A DNA stretch of 64,000 nt from positions 214,819 to 278,818 of the forward strand of contig OX638318.1 of NCBI GenBank assembly GCA_951812585.1. The letters run 5' to 3'. Made by a program: the position numbers and the translations under genes. This document shows, piece by piece, positions 38,601-46,317 of this stretch. This DNA is from Rhodothermales bacterium. Its GTDB lineage: Bacteria; Bacteroidota; Rhodothermia; Rhodothermales; Bin80. The first letter of the stretch is position 1; every line of letters starts with the position of its first letter. The notes below the pieces were generated by a model that searched no databases, was not told the DNA's origin, and was given only the letters and a program-made list of their open reading frames with translations.

Positions 38601-38649
38601 CGACCGCGATCCGGTTGTTAAGCGACCACTTTATCAGAAGATCAAGCAT
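35572..38649 (-). CDS. heavy-metal RND efflux pump, CusA/CzcA family
   Basis: An inner-membrane resistance-nodulation-division pump of 1,025 residues with twelve membrane helices and two large periplasmic loops. The start NNRIAVVIGGVILIGTGIWS, the VDVFPDLAAPAVTV loop and the fourth-helix motif IAIGALVDDAIIDVENVH identify the heavy-metal branch. The first aspartate of the CzcA DFG position is absent, so the charge pattern is closer to CusA-type Cu/Ag pumps than to Co/Zn/Cd pumps; this is an inference. The adaptor gene lies 9 bases upstream. No TolC-like outer-membrane gene is near. Confidence 0.9.
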   Translation of the reverse strand: MLDLLIKWSLNNRIAVVIGGVILIGTGIWSAVSLPVDVFPDLAAPAVTVLTDAHGMGAEDIERLITYPIEAAIIGAAGVRRVTSSSAYGISVIHADFEWGTDLSDARRVIGERVQSLGDVLPPDIHEPIMTPSSSIMGEIMLIGLSSDSLPPTDVRAIADFEVRRKLLGVPGVAQVVPIGGDVKEFHVIVLPERLRQYALSLDEVMDAVSESNRDGSGGIYRASGREIKIRGLGRIRDIEDIASAVVGLRDGVPVLVDDVATVRMGSKPRYGTASINGQPAVVMSIQKQPGANTIELTRRIDEALDELGQALPASLEINRNVFRQSIFIGRAVNNVIEALRDGALLVIIILFLFLWSVRATVISVLAIPISLCAALVVMKLTGATVNTMTLGGMAIAIGALVDDAIIDVENVHRRLRSRTKESALTIVFEASKEVRSPIMNATAIICVVFVPFLFLGGFEGQLLKPLGYAYVISILASLVVAMTITPTLCLLWLPGTNLRVARVSAWAVRWFWPLLEWGLRRRRLVLGSSIGLLLVSLLLLFTLDRGFLPPFQEGSLVVHTQMMPGTSLEVSSGVGVKMEETLRAHPAVLSTSRRTGRGDLDDHLLPVSTSEIDVALDLSDHDFEEVLEELRSGAAALPGVITTFGQPISHRIDHVLSGSRSALVVKIYGQDLALMRQKAAEVGARMGSIQGLADILVEAQAFVPQLRLYANRERMAFYGITAGQLVKYIETAFGGRAVTSVQDGTAVYDVVVRFPEERRSTGEEILRAQVNSGHGTRVELGELVDLSWERGLNTISRENAQRVLSVSASVTGGNTAAAVRELGQQLSSMSWPTGFNYVMEGRVTSANEAAMRLGLFSILALVLIFVILQRALRGAKLALLVMVNLPLALTGGILTLVITGTELNLAAMVGFLTLFGIAVRNGLLLVSQYQNLRAQGLSLDNAVLQGTLERLIPIMMTAITAALALLPLALGGSEQGKEIQSPMAIVILGGLLTSTLLNMFVVPTLYKHYFPAEAVSPEKSLKPR

Positions 38650-38658
38650 CCCCTGAGA

Positions 38659-40113
38659 CTAGTGTTCGTGTGTCATTCCCACTCCAATATTGAGTGAGGC
38701 CAAGTAGACCGTGTTGGTCCCTTGAATGACCACATATTCGCCCGCCTGCACACCGGACTCCACCAGTGATTGCTGTCCGTCGCTTGCGCCCAACGTCAAT
38801 ACACGCCGATCAAATCGTTCGCCTCCTGTTTGCACGTAGGCGACCATGGTTCCGTCTTCTATCTGTATTGCATCGTTTGGCAGGAGTACGCCCGACTCTT
38901 CCCCGCCCACGGCTACTTGCCCCGTGATATAGAGGCCGATGGCCAGCAGATGCTCCTCATTCGATACCGCAAAAAGGACCGGAATCGTCCGGTCAACTTC
39001 ATCGACCACGCTGGCCACCGCTATTCTTTCGTCGCTGAAGAATCGGCGGTCCAAGCCTTCCGCAGTAAACGACAAACTTCTGATTTGATGCACATGCTCC
39101 GCCTCGCTTACGCGCAATTGGAGCCGTGTCCAAACAACGCGGGGATCCACAATCGTGAACATCTGGTCTCCTACATCCACCACACTGCCTGCTATTGCCG
39201 CGCGCGTTTCGATGAATCCCTCAATCGGGGCACGCACGAGGTATCGATTGTCCTCTCCCATCGCACCGTGCAGTTCCTGCATCGCAGCGCGCGCCACCAT
39301 TGCTTCGCGCCGTGCATCCTGCAGTCGCACCGTGGGAACTGCACCGATCTGATGCAACTTCTCAACACGTTCGAGTTCCTGTTCCGCTTGCTCCACACTG
39401 GCCCGCAACGAAGCCAGAGAGGTCTCTGACGACAGTGGTACGATGGTTGCCAGCACCGCACCTTGTGCGACGTGTGAGCCTTCCGTCGGCGTCTGCAGAT
39501 TCTCGCCTGTCACCAGAATCCCACTCACCGGCGCAACTACATCCGCAACCCTCGAGGTCGCCTCCGTGACGATACCTTCCACCGGGATGGTTTGTTGAAT
39601 CACGCCCCGCCGTACCTGGCGCACTTCAAATGGAACAGCCCATTGCGCCTCCTTGAGGAGCGTTATGCCTCCGTCCGCATGATCCGCGGGTTCAGCCTCC
39701 GCCTGAGAGGCGTATACGGATACGGGCCCCAGGGCTATCTCCTCTTCGTGCGCGTTGCCAGAAACGTGGAGCACCGCCGGATACATCCCGGGTGCGGGTA
39801 ACGCAGTGTCAATCCTGAAGATGCCGGGACCTGCGACCGCCGCTGTTTCTGAGCGGACATTCCCTACGTGCAGCGTGACCATAGCGTCGGTGATCGGAGC
39901 ATGATCACGCCGACGCGTGAGATGTAATAGCCAGGATACCGGCTCACTGCTTGCAACAAGCGTCGGGTATTCTGCAAAGACTTCCGTGGAATCCGTCCAC
40001 ACTGTCACCGCATACGCACCGTCCACCGATTCTTCCGTAGCGGCCGGTGCGGCGCAACCCCCGACCCAGATCAGAATGCCTGCAGCAAGCAGGAAGCGAC
40101 ACACCACTTTCAT
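38659..40113 (-). CDS. RND efflux periplasmic adaptor (CusB/CzcB-like) lipoprotein
   Basis: The membrane-fusion partner of the pump, 484 residues with lipobox WVGGC. An unusual N-terminal domain of about 110 residues (VSWLLHLTRRRDHAPITDAMVTLHV) resembles the YtkA/FixH-like beta domain seen in some metal adaptors. Then follow the barrel-sandwich halves (VAPVSGILV and VRAPIEGFIETRA) around a coiled-coil hairpin, and a beta-barrel/membrane-proximal end closing in the metal-friendly MTHEH. It is the first gene of the two-gene efflux operon. Confidence 0.88.
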   Translation of the reverse strand: MKVVCRFLLAAGILIWVGGCAAPAATEESVDGAYAVTVWTDSTEVFAEYPTLVASSEPVSWLLHLTRRRDHAPITDAMVTLHVGNVRSETAAVAGPGIFRIDTALPAPGMYPAVLHVSGNAHEEEIALGPVSVYASQAEAEPADHADGGITLLKEAQWAVPFEVRQVRRGVIQQTIPVEGIVTEATSRVADVVAPVSGILVTGENLQTPTEGSHVAQGAVLATIVPLSSETSLASLRASVEQAEQELERVEKLHQIGAVPTVRLQDARREAMVARAAMQELHGAMGEDNRYLVRAPIEGFIETRAAIAGSVVDVGDQMFTIVDPRVVWTRLQLRVSEAEHVHQIRSLSFTAEGLDRRFFSDERIAVASVVDEVDRTIPVLFAVSNEEHLLAIGLYITGQVAVGGEESGVLLPNDAIQIEDGTMVAYVQTGGERFDRRVLTLGASDGQQSLVESGVQAGEYVVIQGTNTVYLASLNIGVGMTHEH

Positions 40114-40468
40114 TATCGCCGAGTAGCCTTACAGACCTGACTGGCACGATGAGGTAGCGAATGCAAAAACGCTACCCGCTTGCCTGGCTTACCGCATCAA
40201 CGGTGCGCAAGATTACCCAACCCCATCGCGTGCCTCCAAGTACACTGCATCCACAGAGTACGCGTTAAGTAAGCGCATGCAACGCACCCGGCTCAGGCAT
40301 ACGCACCAGCGGCCTGCGCTAAGGAGCCCGCCCGCATTAAGCGCACCAAGCATGGCGCCGCTGGGCGCGTTCGGACCCGCGACCCTCCTGATCCGCGGAG
40401 CCCTCCAATATGTGCAGGGCATCTGTACCCCCCGGTGCAAGCACCCGGGGCCAGAATAAACGCCGCTC
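40114..40468. other. gene-free stretch between adaptor and small lipoprotein
   Basis: No coding region is supported. An imperfect GC-rich inverted repeat (CCCCGGTGC-AA-GCACCCGGGG, near 40431-40451) lies just downstream of the Met/Glu-rich lipoprotein on the minus strand and may end its transcript, though no T-run follows. Confidence 0.4.
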
Positions 40469-40759
40469 CTAGTGCTCGCCCTCTTCGCCGCCTTCACCCT
40501 CCATCTCTTCACCCTCCATCTCTTCACCTTCCATCTCTTCACCCTCCATCTCTCCACCCTCCATCTCCTCACCTTCCATCGCTTCACCCTCCTCCATCAT
40601 GCCTTCCTCCTCCATCATGCCTTCCTCTTCCATCATGCCTTCGTCCTCCATCATCTCCATGCCGTCATCATCGCCTTCCATGTCGTCGTCACCACCAGCG
40701 CATGCACCGACAGTGCCGAGAAGCAGCAGCAGCACGAGTAATCCGCTAAGTCCTTTCAT
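40469..40759 (-). CDS. small Met/Glu/Asp-rich lipoprotein
   Basis: From ATG 40759 a lipoprotein signal MKGLSGLLVLLLLLGTVGAC leads into a mature segment of about 75 residues made almost only of Glu, Asp, Met and Gly, in repeated GMMEEE and EEMEG units, ending GGEEGEH. It has no foldable core. Methionine and acid clusters are typical of copper and other metal-binding tails, and the gene stands upstream of the metal efflux pair on the same strand. It shares its leader with the lipoprotein gene upstream (41012-41479). Expression is unproven, but signal, lipobox and paralogue argue for a real gene. Confidence 0.65.
   Translation of the reverse strand: MKGLSGLLVLLLLLGTVGACAGGDDDMEGDDDGMEMMEDEGMMEEEGMMEEEGMMEEGEAMEGEEMEGGEMEGEEMEGEEMEGEEMEGEGGEEGEH
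40493..40654 (-). repeat. coding tandem repeats (15-bp and 18-bp units)
   Basis: About six 15-base units (plus-strand TTCACCCTCCATCTC and variants) are followed by three 18-base units (CCTCCATCATGCCTTCCT). They encode the EEMEG and GMMEEE repeats of the lipoprotein. Unit lengths are multiples of three, so copy-number change keeps the frame. Confidence 0.85.
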
Positions 40760-41011
40760 GGGTCTTGTACCGGGTAAGTGGTTGATCTCTGTTGCGTGCG
40801 CAGACACCTTGCCTGCACGCGGTATTATACAACATAATGCTTTTCGGGGCAAGAACCCCCTCTGTTAGGACAAAAACAGGAAAAAACTTCCTTAAGCGGT
40901 GCAGCACTAGCACAGCGCACACGCGTCAACGCTCCATGCGGCACGGGACCAAGCCCTGACCACAGCACATATATCGGATGGGCCTTCGATGGCACCGCCA
41001 GGGCTCAGCTG

Positions 41012-41479
41012 CTAATTGTGTCCCTCCGCGCCATGTTCGCCGCGGCCCGTTTCGGCGTGTGTGGTCCAGGTCTCAAAGACGAGTCCGCCAGCCGGAAGTG
41101 ATACTTCAGCGCGTTCTCCTGGGCCAAGATCAGTCGGCGTGGTCGGCCCGAGCTCCGGGCCGTCTGTCAGATGCACCTCAACACGTACGCGCTCAACCAG
41201 CGATTTAGACACGTTCTCCACGGTGCCTACAAAGGCGGCCTGCGTGCTGTCATAGTGGAGCCTCAATCTTATGCCACGCCGGATCTCGTCTACCGAATTG
41301 GTGCGAGCATACCGAACGGATGAGTCTTCTTCTCCTGCTTCACTGTGTTCGCGTTCTTCGGCGGCCTCCGCGTGTTCGGCTTCGCGTGTCGCGCCCTGGT
41401 GCTCTGCGACCTCGCCATCAGCACACGCCCCTGCACTGAACAAGAGCACAACGAGCAACATTCCGCTCAGTCCCTTCAT
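41012..41479 (-). CDS. His/Glu-rich lipoprotein with beta domain
   Basis: A 155-residue lipoprotein with leader MKGLSGMLLVVLLFSAGAC, nearly the same as that of the gene downstream. A His/Glu-rich linker (AEHAEAAEEREHSEAGEE) precedes an approximately 80-residue beta-sandwich-like domain (FVGTVENVSKSLVERVRVEVHL, PGERAEVSLPAGG) of the FxLYD style. The end is another histidine-rich patch, THAETGRGEHGAEGH. Metal chaperoning for the efflux pump is a reasonable guess from composition and position, without direct evidence. Confidence 0.7.
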   Translation of the reverse strand: MKGLSGMLLVVLLFSAGACADGEVAEHQGATREAEHAEAAEEREHSEAGEEDSSVRYARTNSVDEIRRGIRLRLHYDSTQAAFVGTVENVSKSLVERVRVEVHLTDGPELGPTTPTDLGPGERAEVSLPAGGLVFETWTTHAETGRGEHGAEGHN

Positions 41480-42026
41480 AGTATTGCGCCGGTCATGTGA
41501 TTTCGGTGATGCAGCCCCTCATGCGTACTGCTACGTATGGTACGCACTTTGCGCTTTGTCCAGCGGCCTTCATACACCAGGTTGGTACTCTGAGTTTCAG
41601 GACTGGGTCTGATGGTCTGGCCTAATGCCTCCCAGGAGTCTCATGCGGTGCATTGGTGGCAGAAGGATGCTGTCTGGAAGCGCCCCGTGGTCGCGCGCAT
41701 TTCCTGGCCTTTTGTGGCGGGCCCATTGGCCTGAAGAACCCAAGCGCAAAGCGCTTCGAATCAGGGGATGCAAGCGATGCGCCGCTCTGCAGCCTGGCCA
41801 CGAGGATCCCCAAGCGGCTGGACATCTCTGGCGCACTGGTCTGACCTGAACTTCCAGCCACGGGCCTTGCATGACAGCTTGGCATAGTCCTGCGCATAAT
41901 CAGATACATTCGATGACTAACCCCCCCGTGCATCCATCATCCATGGGGTTCGGGCTTTTGAGATTCAAGGTAACCTGCCACGCGAATGGAAATCCCCGGA
42001 TCGGCTCGGCAACCCTCTTAGGCATG
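41480..42026. other. gene-free stretch between lipoprotein and kinase genes
   Basis: Nothing convincing is encoded in about 550 bases; frames on both strands are Arg/Pro/Cys-rich artefacts. The part next to 41480 must contain the promoter of the lipoprotein pair, and the part next to 42027 the end of the kinase transcript, but no clear signals were found. Confidence 0.4.
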
Positions 42027-45000
42027 CTAGTTGGCGAGCGGCAACCGGATATAGAACACGGTCCCGCTCGTCTCCGATGTCCGGAAACCTATCGTGCCGC
42101 CGGATGCCTCGATGCTTTGACGCGCAATAGCCAGGCCGAGCCCTGCCCCACTAGATTTGGTGGAGAAGCTAGGCTCAAAGATCTTCTCGCGCAGGTCCGG
42201 CGCAATACCGCAGCCGGTGTCGCGGACTGCGCTGTACACAGTATCGGCATCCCGGCGCGCCTCCATGGTGATGACTCCTTCCGGGTCTTCATGCATGGCT
42301 TCCAGCGCATTCTTGAGCAAATTGACGTAGATCCGCTTCAATTCCTTGCGGTCCGCCCGTACCACCAGCGACGCTTCTGGAAACTGCAGGTCAAAGGTGA
42401 TGCCATCGTTAGCCTCGGCCTGCATCAAGGCGGCAGCCTCTCGCATCACATCCACCAAGTCCAGATGCTCCACCATACGATCAGGCATGCGCGCAAAGGA
42501 TGCAAACTCATTCGCTATGTGGGCGAGCGAGTCGATCTCTCGGATCAGCGTGGACGTAACCCGCGCAAAAAGCTCTCGAAACCGCTTGACATCCCCCCGC
42601 CTGCGCATTGCAAAGGCGCGCTGCAGATGCTGCAGCGAGAGCTTCATGGGCGTGAGCGGATTCTTTATCTCATGCGCCACTTGGCGCGCCATCTCTCGCC
42701 AGGCCAGTTGCCGCTCCTGCTGCGTCAGCTGCCGCCGACTTTCAGCGAGCTGGTTTTGCATCTCGTTGAAGGTCTGGGCCAGTTGGCCCACCTCGTCTCG
42801 CGAATGGATGGCAATCCGGCGCTCAAACCGCCCGCGCGCCACGGCCCTCAGCCCCTGCTGAAGCCGGGCAATGGGGCGCGCTAGCGCGCTGGCCATGACC
42901 GACGCCGTCACCATCACCAGAATCATCAGGGCCAGCAGCGCACCAAACAGGTAGGCTAGCGTCCGGGCGCGCTCCTCGTCTATGCGCTCCTGCTCCGGCA
43001 GCGTCGGCACAGAAAGCACAAAACGCGGGACGCCTGCCTCGTCCAGAAGCGCATGGTAACCAGCCGTATAACCGAAGTGGCCAAGCTGCTGCGCTACAGG
43101 CGCGAACTTGTATCCATCCACAAACAGCGCCTCGTACGCCTGCAGCGGCATACGCGTATCGGTCAGACGCTCCCTCACCAACTCCGGACGGCTTGAAGCA
43201 ATGAGTTCCCTTCCTTCGTACAGGTTGAGGTCCAAACCAACACGCGCCGCCAACGAATCAATGCTGACACGCGCCAATGCCGCATACGGCAACTCATCGC
43301 CTTGTGCTTCGGAGGCCAACGCGATTTCAACCAGGTGCAGATGATTGCGCAGCCAGCTCTGGATGGCCTTGGTATTTTCTTCCGTCACCACGCGCACGCC
43401 CACGATGCCGACCGGGATCACCGCGATGATGGCCATCACCAGGAAGGCATTCAGCATCTTGTCCTGAAACCGTACGTGCTTCGCCGGCAGCATGCCCACC
43501 CTGCGCCGCAGGACGAGGCCCACTAAATAGAATGGAGCGCCGACCAAAAGTCCCGCCACGATAAGCCGCAGCAGGTAATACAAGTGGTCGAAGAGTGCAA
43601 TTGATCGTGCGCGCACGCCGACAATCTGGCCATCCTGTTGCCGCCGGTAATGAGCTTCGTATCGCCGGCTGCCGTACGCATCCAGGCGCCATACCGCGGA
43701 CGTATCCTGCAGCGCACGAACGACGTCCGCGTCGAGGGCATAATGTCTAAAGCTCCGCCCGATGCTGCGTTGCAGTATGCCGTCCCTAAACGAGCCAATC
43801 GACAGATTGGCATAGAGGTCGCGGTAGCCCGAAGGCAGCAGGATGCGGAGCAGCGGCGTATCGGCTCCCTCCGGAAGGACTTGCGGCTCCGCCCGCACCA
43901 TGATCCAGCCGAGCAGTGTGCCGTCCGCACCAACCGACGCGATGCCTTCGTACGCCTGGCCCGACTCAATGCCTGCGGCGGCCCTGACGATGACATTCGA
44001 AGACGCTGCGCGGTCAAGCAGCGCTTCAGACCGCGCGGATATGGAATCAGAATCGGAGCCACCCAAGCGCATCTGGTCTGTATCCAGAAAGTGCACCGCC
44101 ACATCGTAGGCCCCGCGCGAGGCCAGCAAAGCGCCTTCGCTATGGGTATCAGCAATGCGCTCAAGGGCCGTAAAGTCGCGCGATCGGAACGCAGCCGCCA
44201 AGGCCGGGTCTTTGCGCGTTTCCTCCAGCAGGTCTCTGACCGCAAAGGCCACGCTGGCATCAAAACCGCGATCAAACGAAGTCGCCGCATGCTCCATGCG
44301 AACGACGCGCCGTTCGTTGAGCCCTACAAGAATAAGCGGATACATCAGCGTACTCACGATCAGCGTCGCCAGCAGCACGCCGCGCATGGATAACCACTGC
44401 AGGTTTGCGCCTATGTCCATGTGCACGGCCGCCCCAGCCACCAGCAGAAATGCCATCACAATCGTCCATGGCAGGCCCAAGCGCACATGCGCTGCAGTGA
44501 TCACCATGAGAAGAAGAATCAGGGCTACCGCCCAGTAAGGCACCCTATGCCCGCCCTTGCCCGGGTGCGCCGCCGAAACCGCTCCTAAGGCCATACGGAT
44601 CAAGGCGGCCATCATGATCACGATGGCCAGCGTGCAGATCGCCAGGGCGCAAAAGATCACCAGGATCAGGGCATCGGGCAACAGGGCATCGCGCGACAAG
44701 TAGCTTACTGTGCTGTCTACCACCGCGCGCCGGGCAACCACGCCCATGAGCACGATGAGGCCTACACCCAACAATGCGGCCGCAAAACCGCGCACAGCAT
44801 GCCGTGGTGAATACCACAGCAGCTGCCATGCGGCAGGCGACACTGCGCCGTAGCGGTGGTGCGCGTGGCGCAGCAAGAGCAGCGCAAAGAAGAACAGGAA
44901 GATGGCGCTGACCAGGAAATCACCCGTTGAACGCATCAGGCCACCGCCGAGCGGCGTAGCCAGGTGCGTCGCATCAAACAGCGGACTGAGCGGTGCCTTG

Positions 45001-45914
45001 CCCATCTGCCAACGTTCGGGCACATCCGCCCATAGCAGTACGAAGCGTACGCCCCACAAGGCCAAGCCCGTGGCTGCAAGCCAGTGCCAGGAGCGGTCGG
45101 CGCGATACCGGAGCCAAATGACACGGAGCGCCACTGCAAGAAGCAGCACTACCCACACGGCTATGATGCTGAAGTAGAAGCGCTTGGTGTTCGACGCGAG
45201 CTGCTCCAGCGCTGGCGCGCGCAGCGCATAGTAGCCGATCGTCGCACCGTCGCGTGCTGCAAGCACTCTAGCATTTGCGGGAGACTCTTGCGGGCCAAAA
45301 AATGTGGACACGGGCAACCGGGCGAGCCGGCTCCATTCTTCTTCGACGCGATAGTCCTGCAAGTATTCATTCTGCACAGTCCGGCGCTCGTATAGAAGGC
45401 GCAACAGCCTGAGATGTCCGAGCAGTTCATCCCCATCCAAGATGGGGTGCCAAAGCTCTAGGGCATGCCGCCAGTCGCCATCGGAAGCCAGGCCCCAGCG
45501 CAAGGTCCTGGCATTGAACGGGGCCACTGCGCCCAAAGGGATGGTCACCCCGGTCCATGTTTTGAGCGATCCATCCTGATCATGCACCGCCATAGACCAC
45601 GGCGGCGGGAACTGCCTCGCGGCCACGAATCGGATCACCGTATCACTTCGGCTCTTCAGCGCACTGATCAGCAGAGAATCCGATGCGAGCGCCTGTGCGC
45701 GCCTCTCCATGGTCTCCTGCATCGCATCAAATCGCGCAGCGATCCGGCGCTCCGCCCGGTCAATTGCATCTTGCTGTGCCTTAAGGGGCGCGCGACGCAG
45801 CCAGTGCCCATGCCACTCCGCCGCACCGTAGGTCAGCGCGATCAGTCCAATAAGCAAAGCGCCCGCCCATGCCAGATGCAACGGTCGGCCCATCCACTGC
45901 TGCCTCTTAGGCAT
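42027..45914 (-). CDS. large NtrY-like sensor histidine kinase
   Basis: A membrane kinase of about 1,295 residues, roughly twice the usual length. The N-terminal half has repeated membrane segments, first near residue 15 and then a multi-helix block around 250-520, plus two long extracytoplasmic regions. A HAMP domain (ALARPIARLQQGLRAVARGRF) follows. The dimerisation/phosphoacceptor box REMARQVAHEIKNPLTPMK resembles NtrY, and the ATPase N, G1 and G2 boxes (NLLKNALEAM, VRDTGCGI, GAGLGLAIA) are intact. ATG 45914 lies directly after the DUF4783 stop and is preferred to 45950. No response regulator is encoded nearby. Confidence 0.88.
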   Translation of the reverse strand: MPKRQQWMGRPLHLAWAGALLIGLIALTYGAAEWHGHWLRRAPLKAQQDAIDRAERRIAARFDAMQETMERRAQALASDSLLISALKSRSDTVIRFVAARQFPPPWSMAVHDQDGSLKTWTGVTIPLGAVAPFNARTLRWGLASDGDWRHALELWHPILDGDELLGHLRLLRLLYERRTVQNEYLQDYRVEEEWSRLARLPVSTFFGPQESPANARVLAARDGATIGYYALRAPALEQLASNTKRFYFSIIAVWVVLLLAVALRVIWLRYRADRSWHWLAATGLALWGVRFVLLWADVPERWQMGKAPLSPLFDATHLATPLGGGLMRSTGDFLVSAIFLFFFALLLLRHAHHRYGAVSPAAWQLLWYSPRHAVRGFAAALLGVGLIVLMGVVARRAVVDSTVSYLSRDALLPDALILVIFCALAICTLAIVIMMAALIRMALGAVSAAHPGKGGHRVPYWAVALILLLMVITAAHVRLGLPWTIVMAFLLVAGAAVHMDIGANLQWLSMRGVLLATLIVSTLMYPLILVGLNERRVVRMEHAATSFDRGFDASVAFAVRDLLEETRKDPALAAAFRSRDFTALERIADTHSEGALLASRGAYDVAVHFLDTDQMRLGGSDSDSISARSEALLDRAASSNVIVRAAAGIESGQAYEGIASVGADGTLLGWIMVRAEPQVLPEGADTPLLRILLPSGYRDLYANLSIGSFRDGILQRSIGRSFRHYALDADVVRALQDTSAVWRLDAYGSRRYEAHYRRQQDGQIVGVRARSIALFDHLYYLLRLIVAGLLVGAPFYLVGLVLRRRVGMLPAKHVRFQDKMLNAFLVMAIIAVIPVGIVGVRVVTEENTKAIQSWLRNHLHLVEIALASEAQGDELPYAALARVSIDSLAARVGLDLNLYEGRELIASSRPELVRERLTDTRMPLQAYEALFVDGYKFAPVAQQLGHFGYTAGYHALLDEAGVPRFVLSVPTLPEQERIDEERARTLAYLFGALLALMILVMVTASVMASALARPIARLQQGLRAVARGRFERRIAIHSRDEVGQLAQTFNEMQNQLAESRRQLTQQERQLAWREMARQVAHEIKNPLTPMKLSLQHLQRAFAMRRRGDVKRFRELFARVTSTLIREIDSLAHIANEFASFARMPDRMVEHLDLVDVMREAAALMQAEANDGITFDLQFPEASLVVRADRKELKRIYVNLLKNALEAMHEDPEGVITMEARRDADTVYSAVRDTGCGIAPDLREKIFEPSFSTKSSGAGLGLAIARQSIEASGGTIGFRTSETSGTVFYIRLPLAN

Positions 45915-45916
45915 CG

Positions 45917-46312
45917 CTACTTGAAGACCTGAAGGTTGACCAGTTTCCATCCCGATGCTTGCTGCTCCCAGTGCGCATAAACCCGCAGCATGTTATACGC
46001 CTTGTAACGGCCTGTGGCAAACCAGTGACCATCATCCGCATGCATCGTTGACCAGACGAACGACTGCGGCGGGTAGTCGCGAAAAAATTGCCCCAGCCTG
46101 CGCTGCGCCTGACGTTGACTGTACAGCCGACTCTGCCCCAAAAGCCCCATCTCGATGTATTCTGCGGCTTGCGCAAGCACCTTGTGCACATCTTCCTGGA
46201 CAAACGCGGAGTCTACCGCCGCCACCAGCGCCGGGATCTGGGCATGCCCCCAGGGAACCAGCGCAGCGGATAGCCCAAGGGCGAAGGAAGCCTTAACAAG
46301 GATCGACCGCAT
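45917..46312 (-). CDS. DUF4783 secreted protein
   Basis: A 131-residue protein with a cleavable signal (MRSILVKASFALGLSAALVPWGHA) and the DUF4783 pattern: helix AEYIEMGLLGQSRLYSQRQAQRRLGQFFRDYPP, then beta strands with WFATGRY and LRVYAHWEQQASGWKLVNLQ. This is an NTF2/SnoaL-like fold common in Bacteroidota and relatives. Function is unknown. It lies between the GMC oxidoreductase (5 bases) and the kinase (2 bases), so the three are co-transcribed; a role as a periplasmic partner of the kinase is possible. Confidence 0.8.
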   Translation of the reverse strand: MRSILVKASFALGLSAALVPWGHAQIPALVAAVDSAFVQEDVHKVLAQAAEYIEMGLLGQSRLYSQRQAQRRLGQFFRDYPPQSFVWSTMHADDGHWFATGRYKAYNMLRVYAHWEQQASGWKLVNLQVFK

Positions 46313-46317
46313 GGCAA

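Noticed and set aside
40213-40587. Minus-strand frame with KRWRVKRW repeats resembling an antimicrobial or DNA-binding peptide
   Set aside because: It is the alternative frame of the Met/Glu repeat lipoprotein, which has a lipobox and a paralogous leader.
40493-40654. Regular repeats considered as a CRISPR array
   Set aside because: Units are contiguous without spacers and encode in-frame protein repeats.
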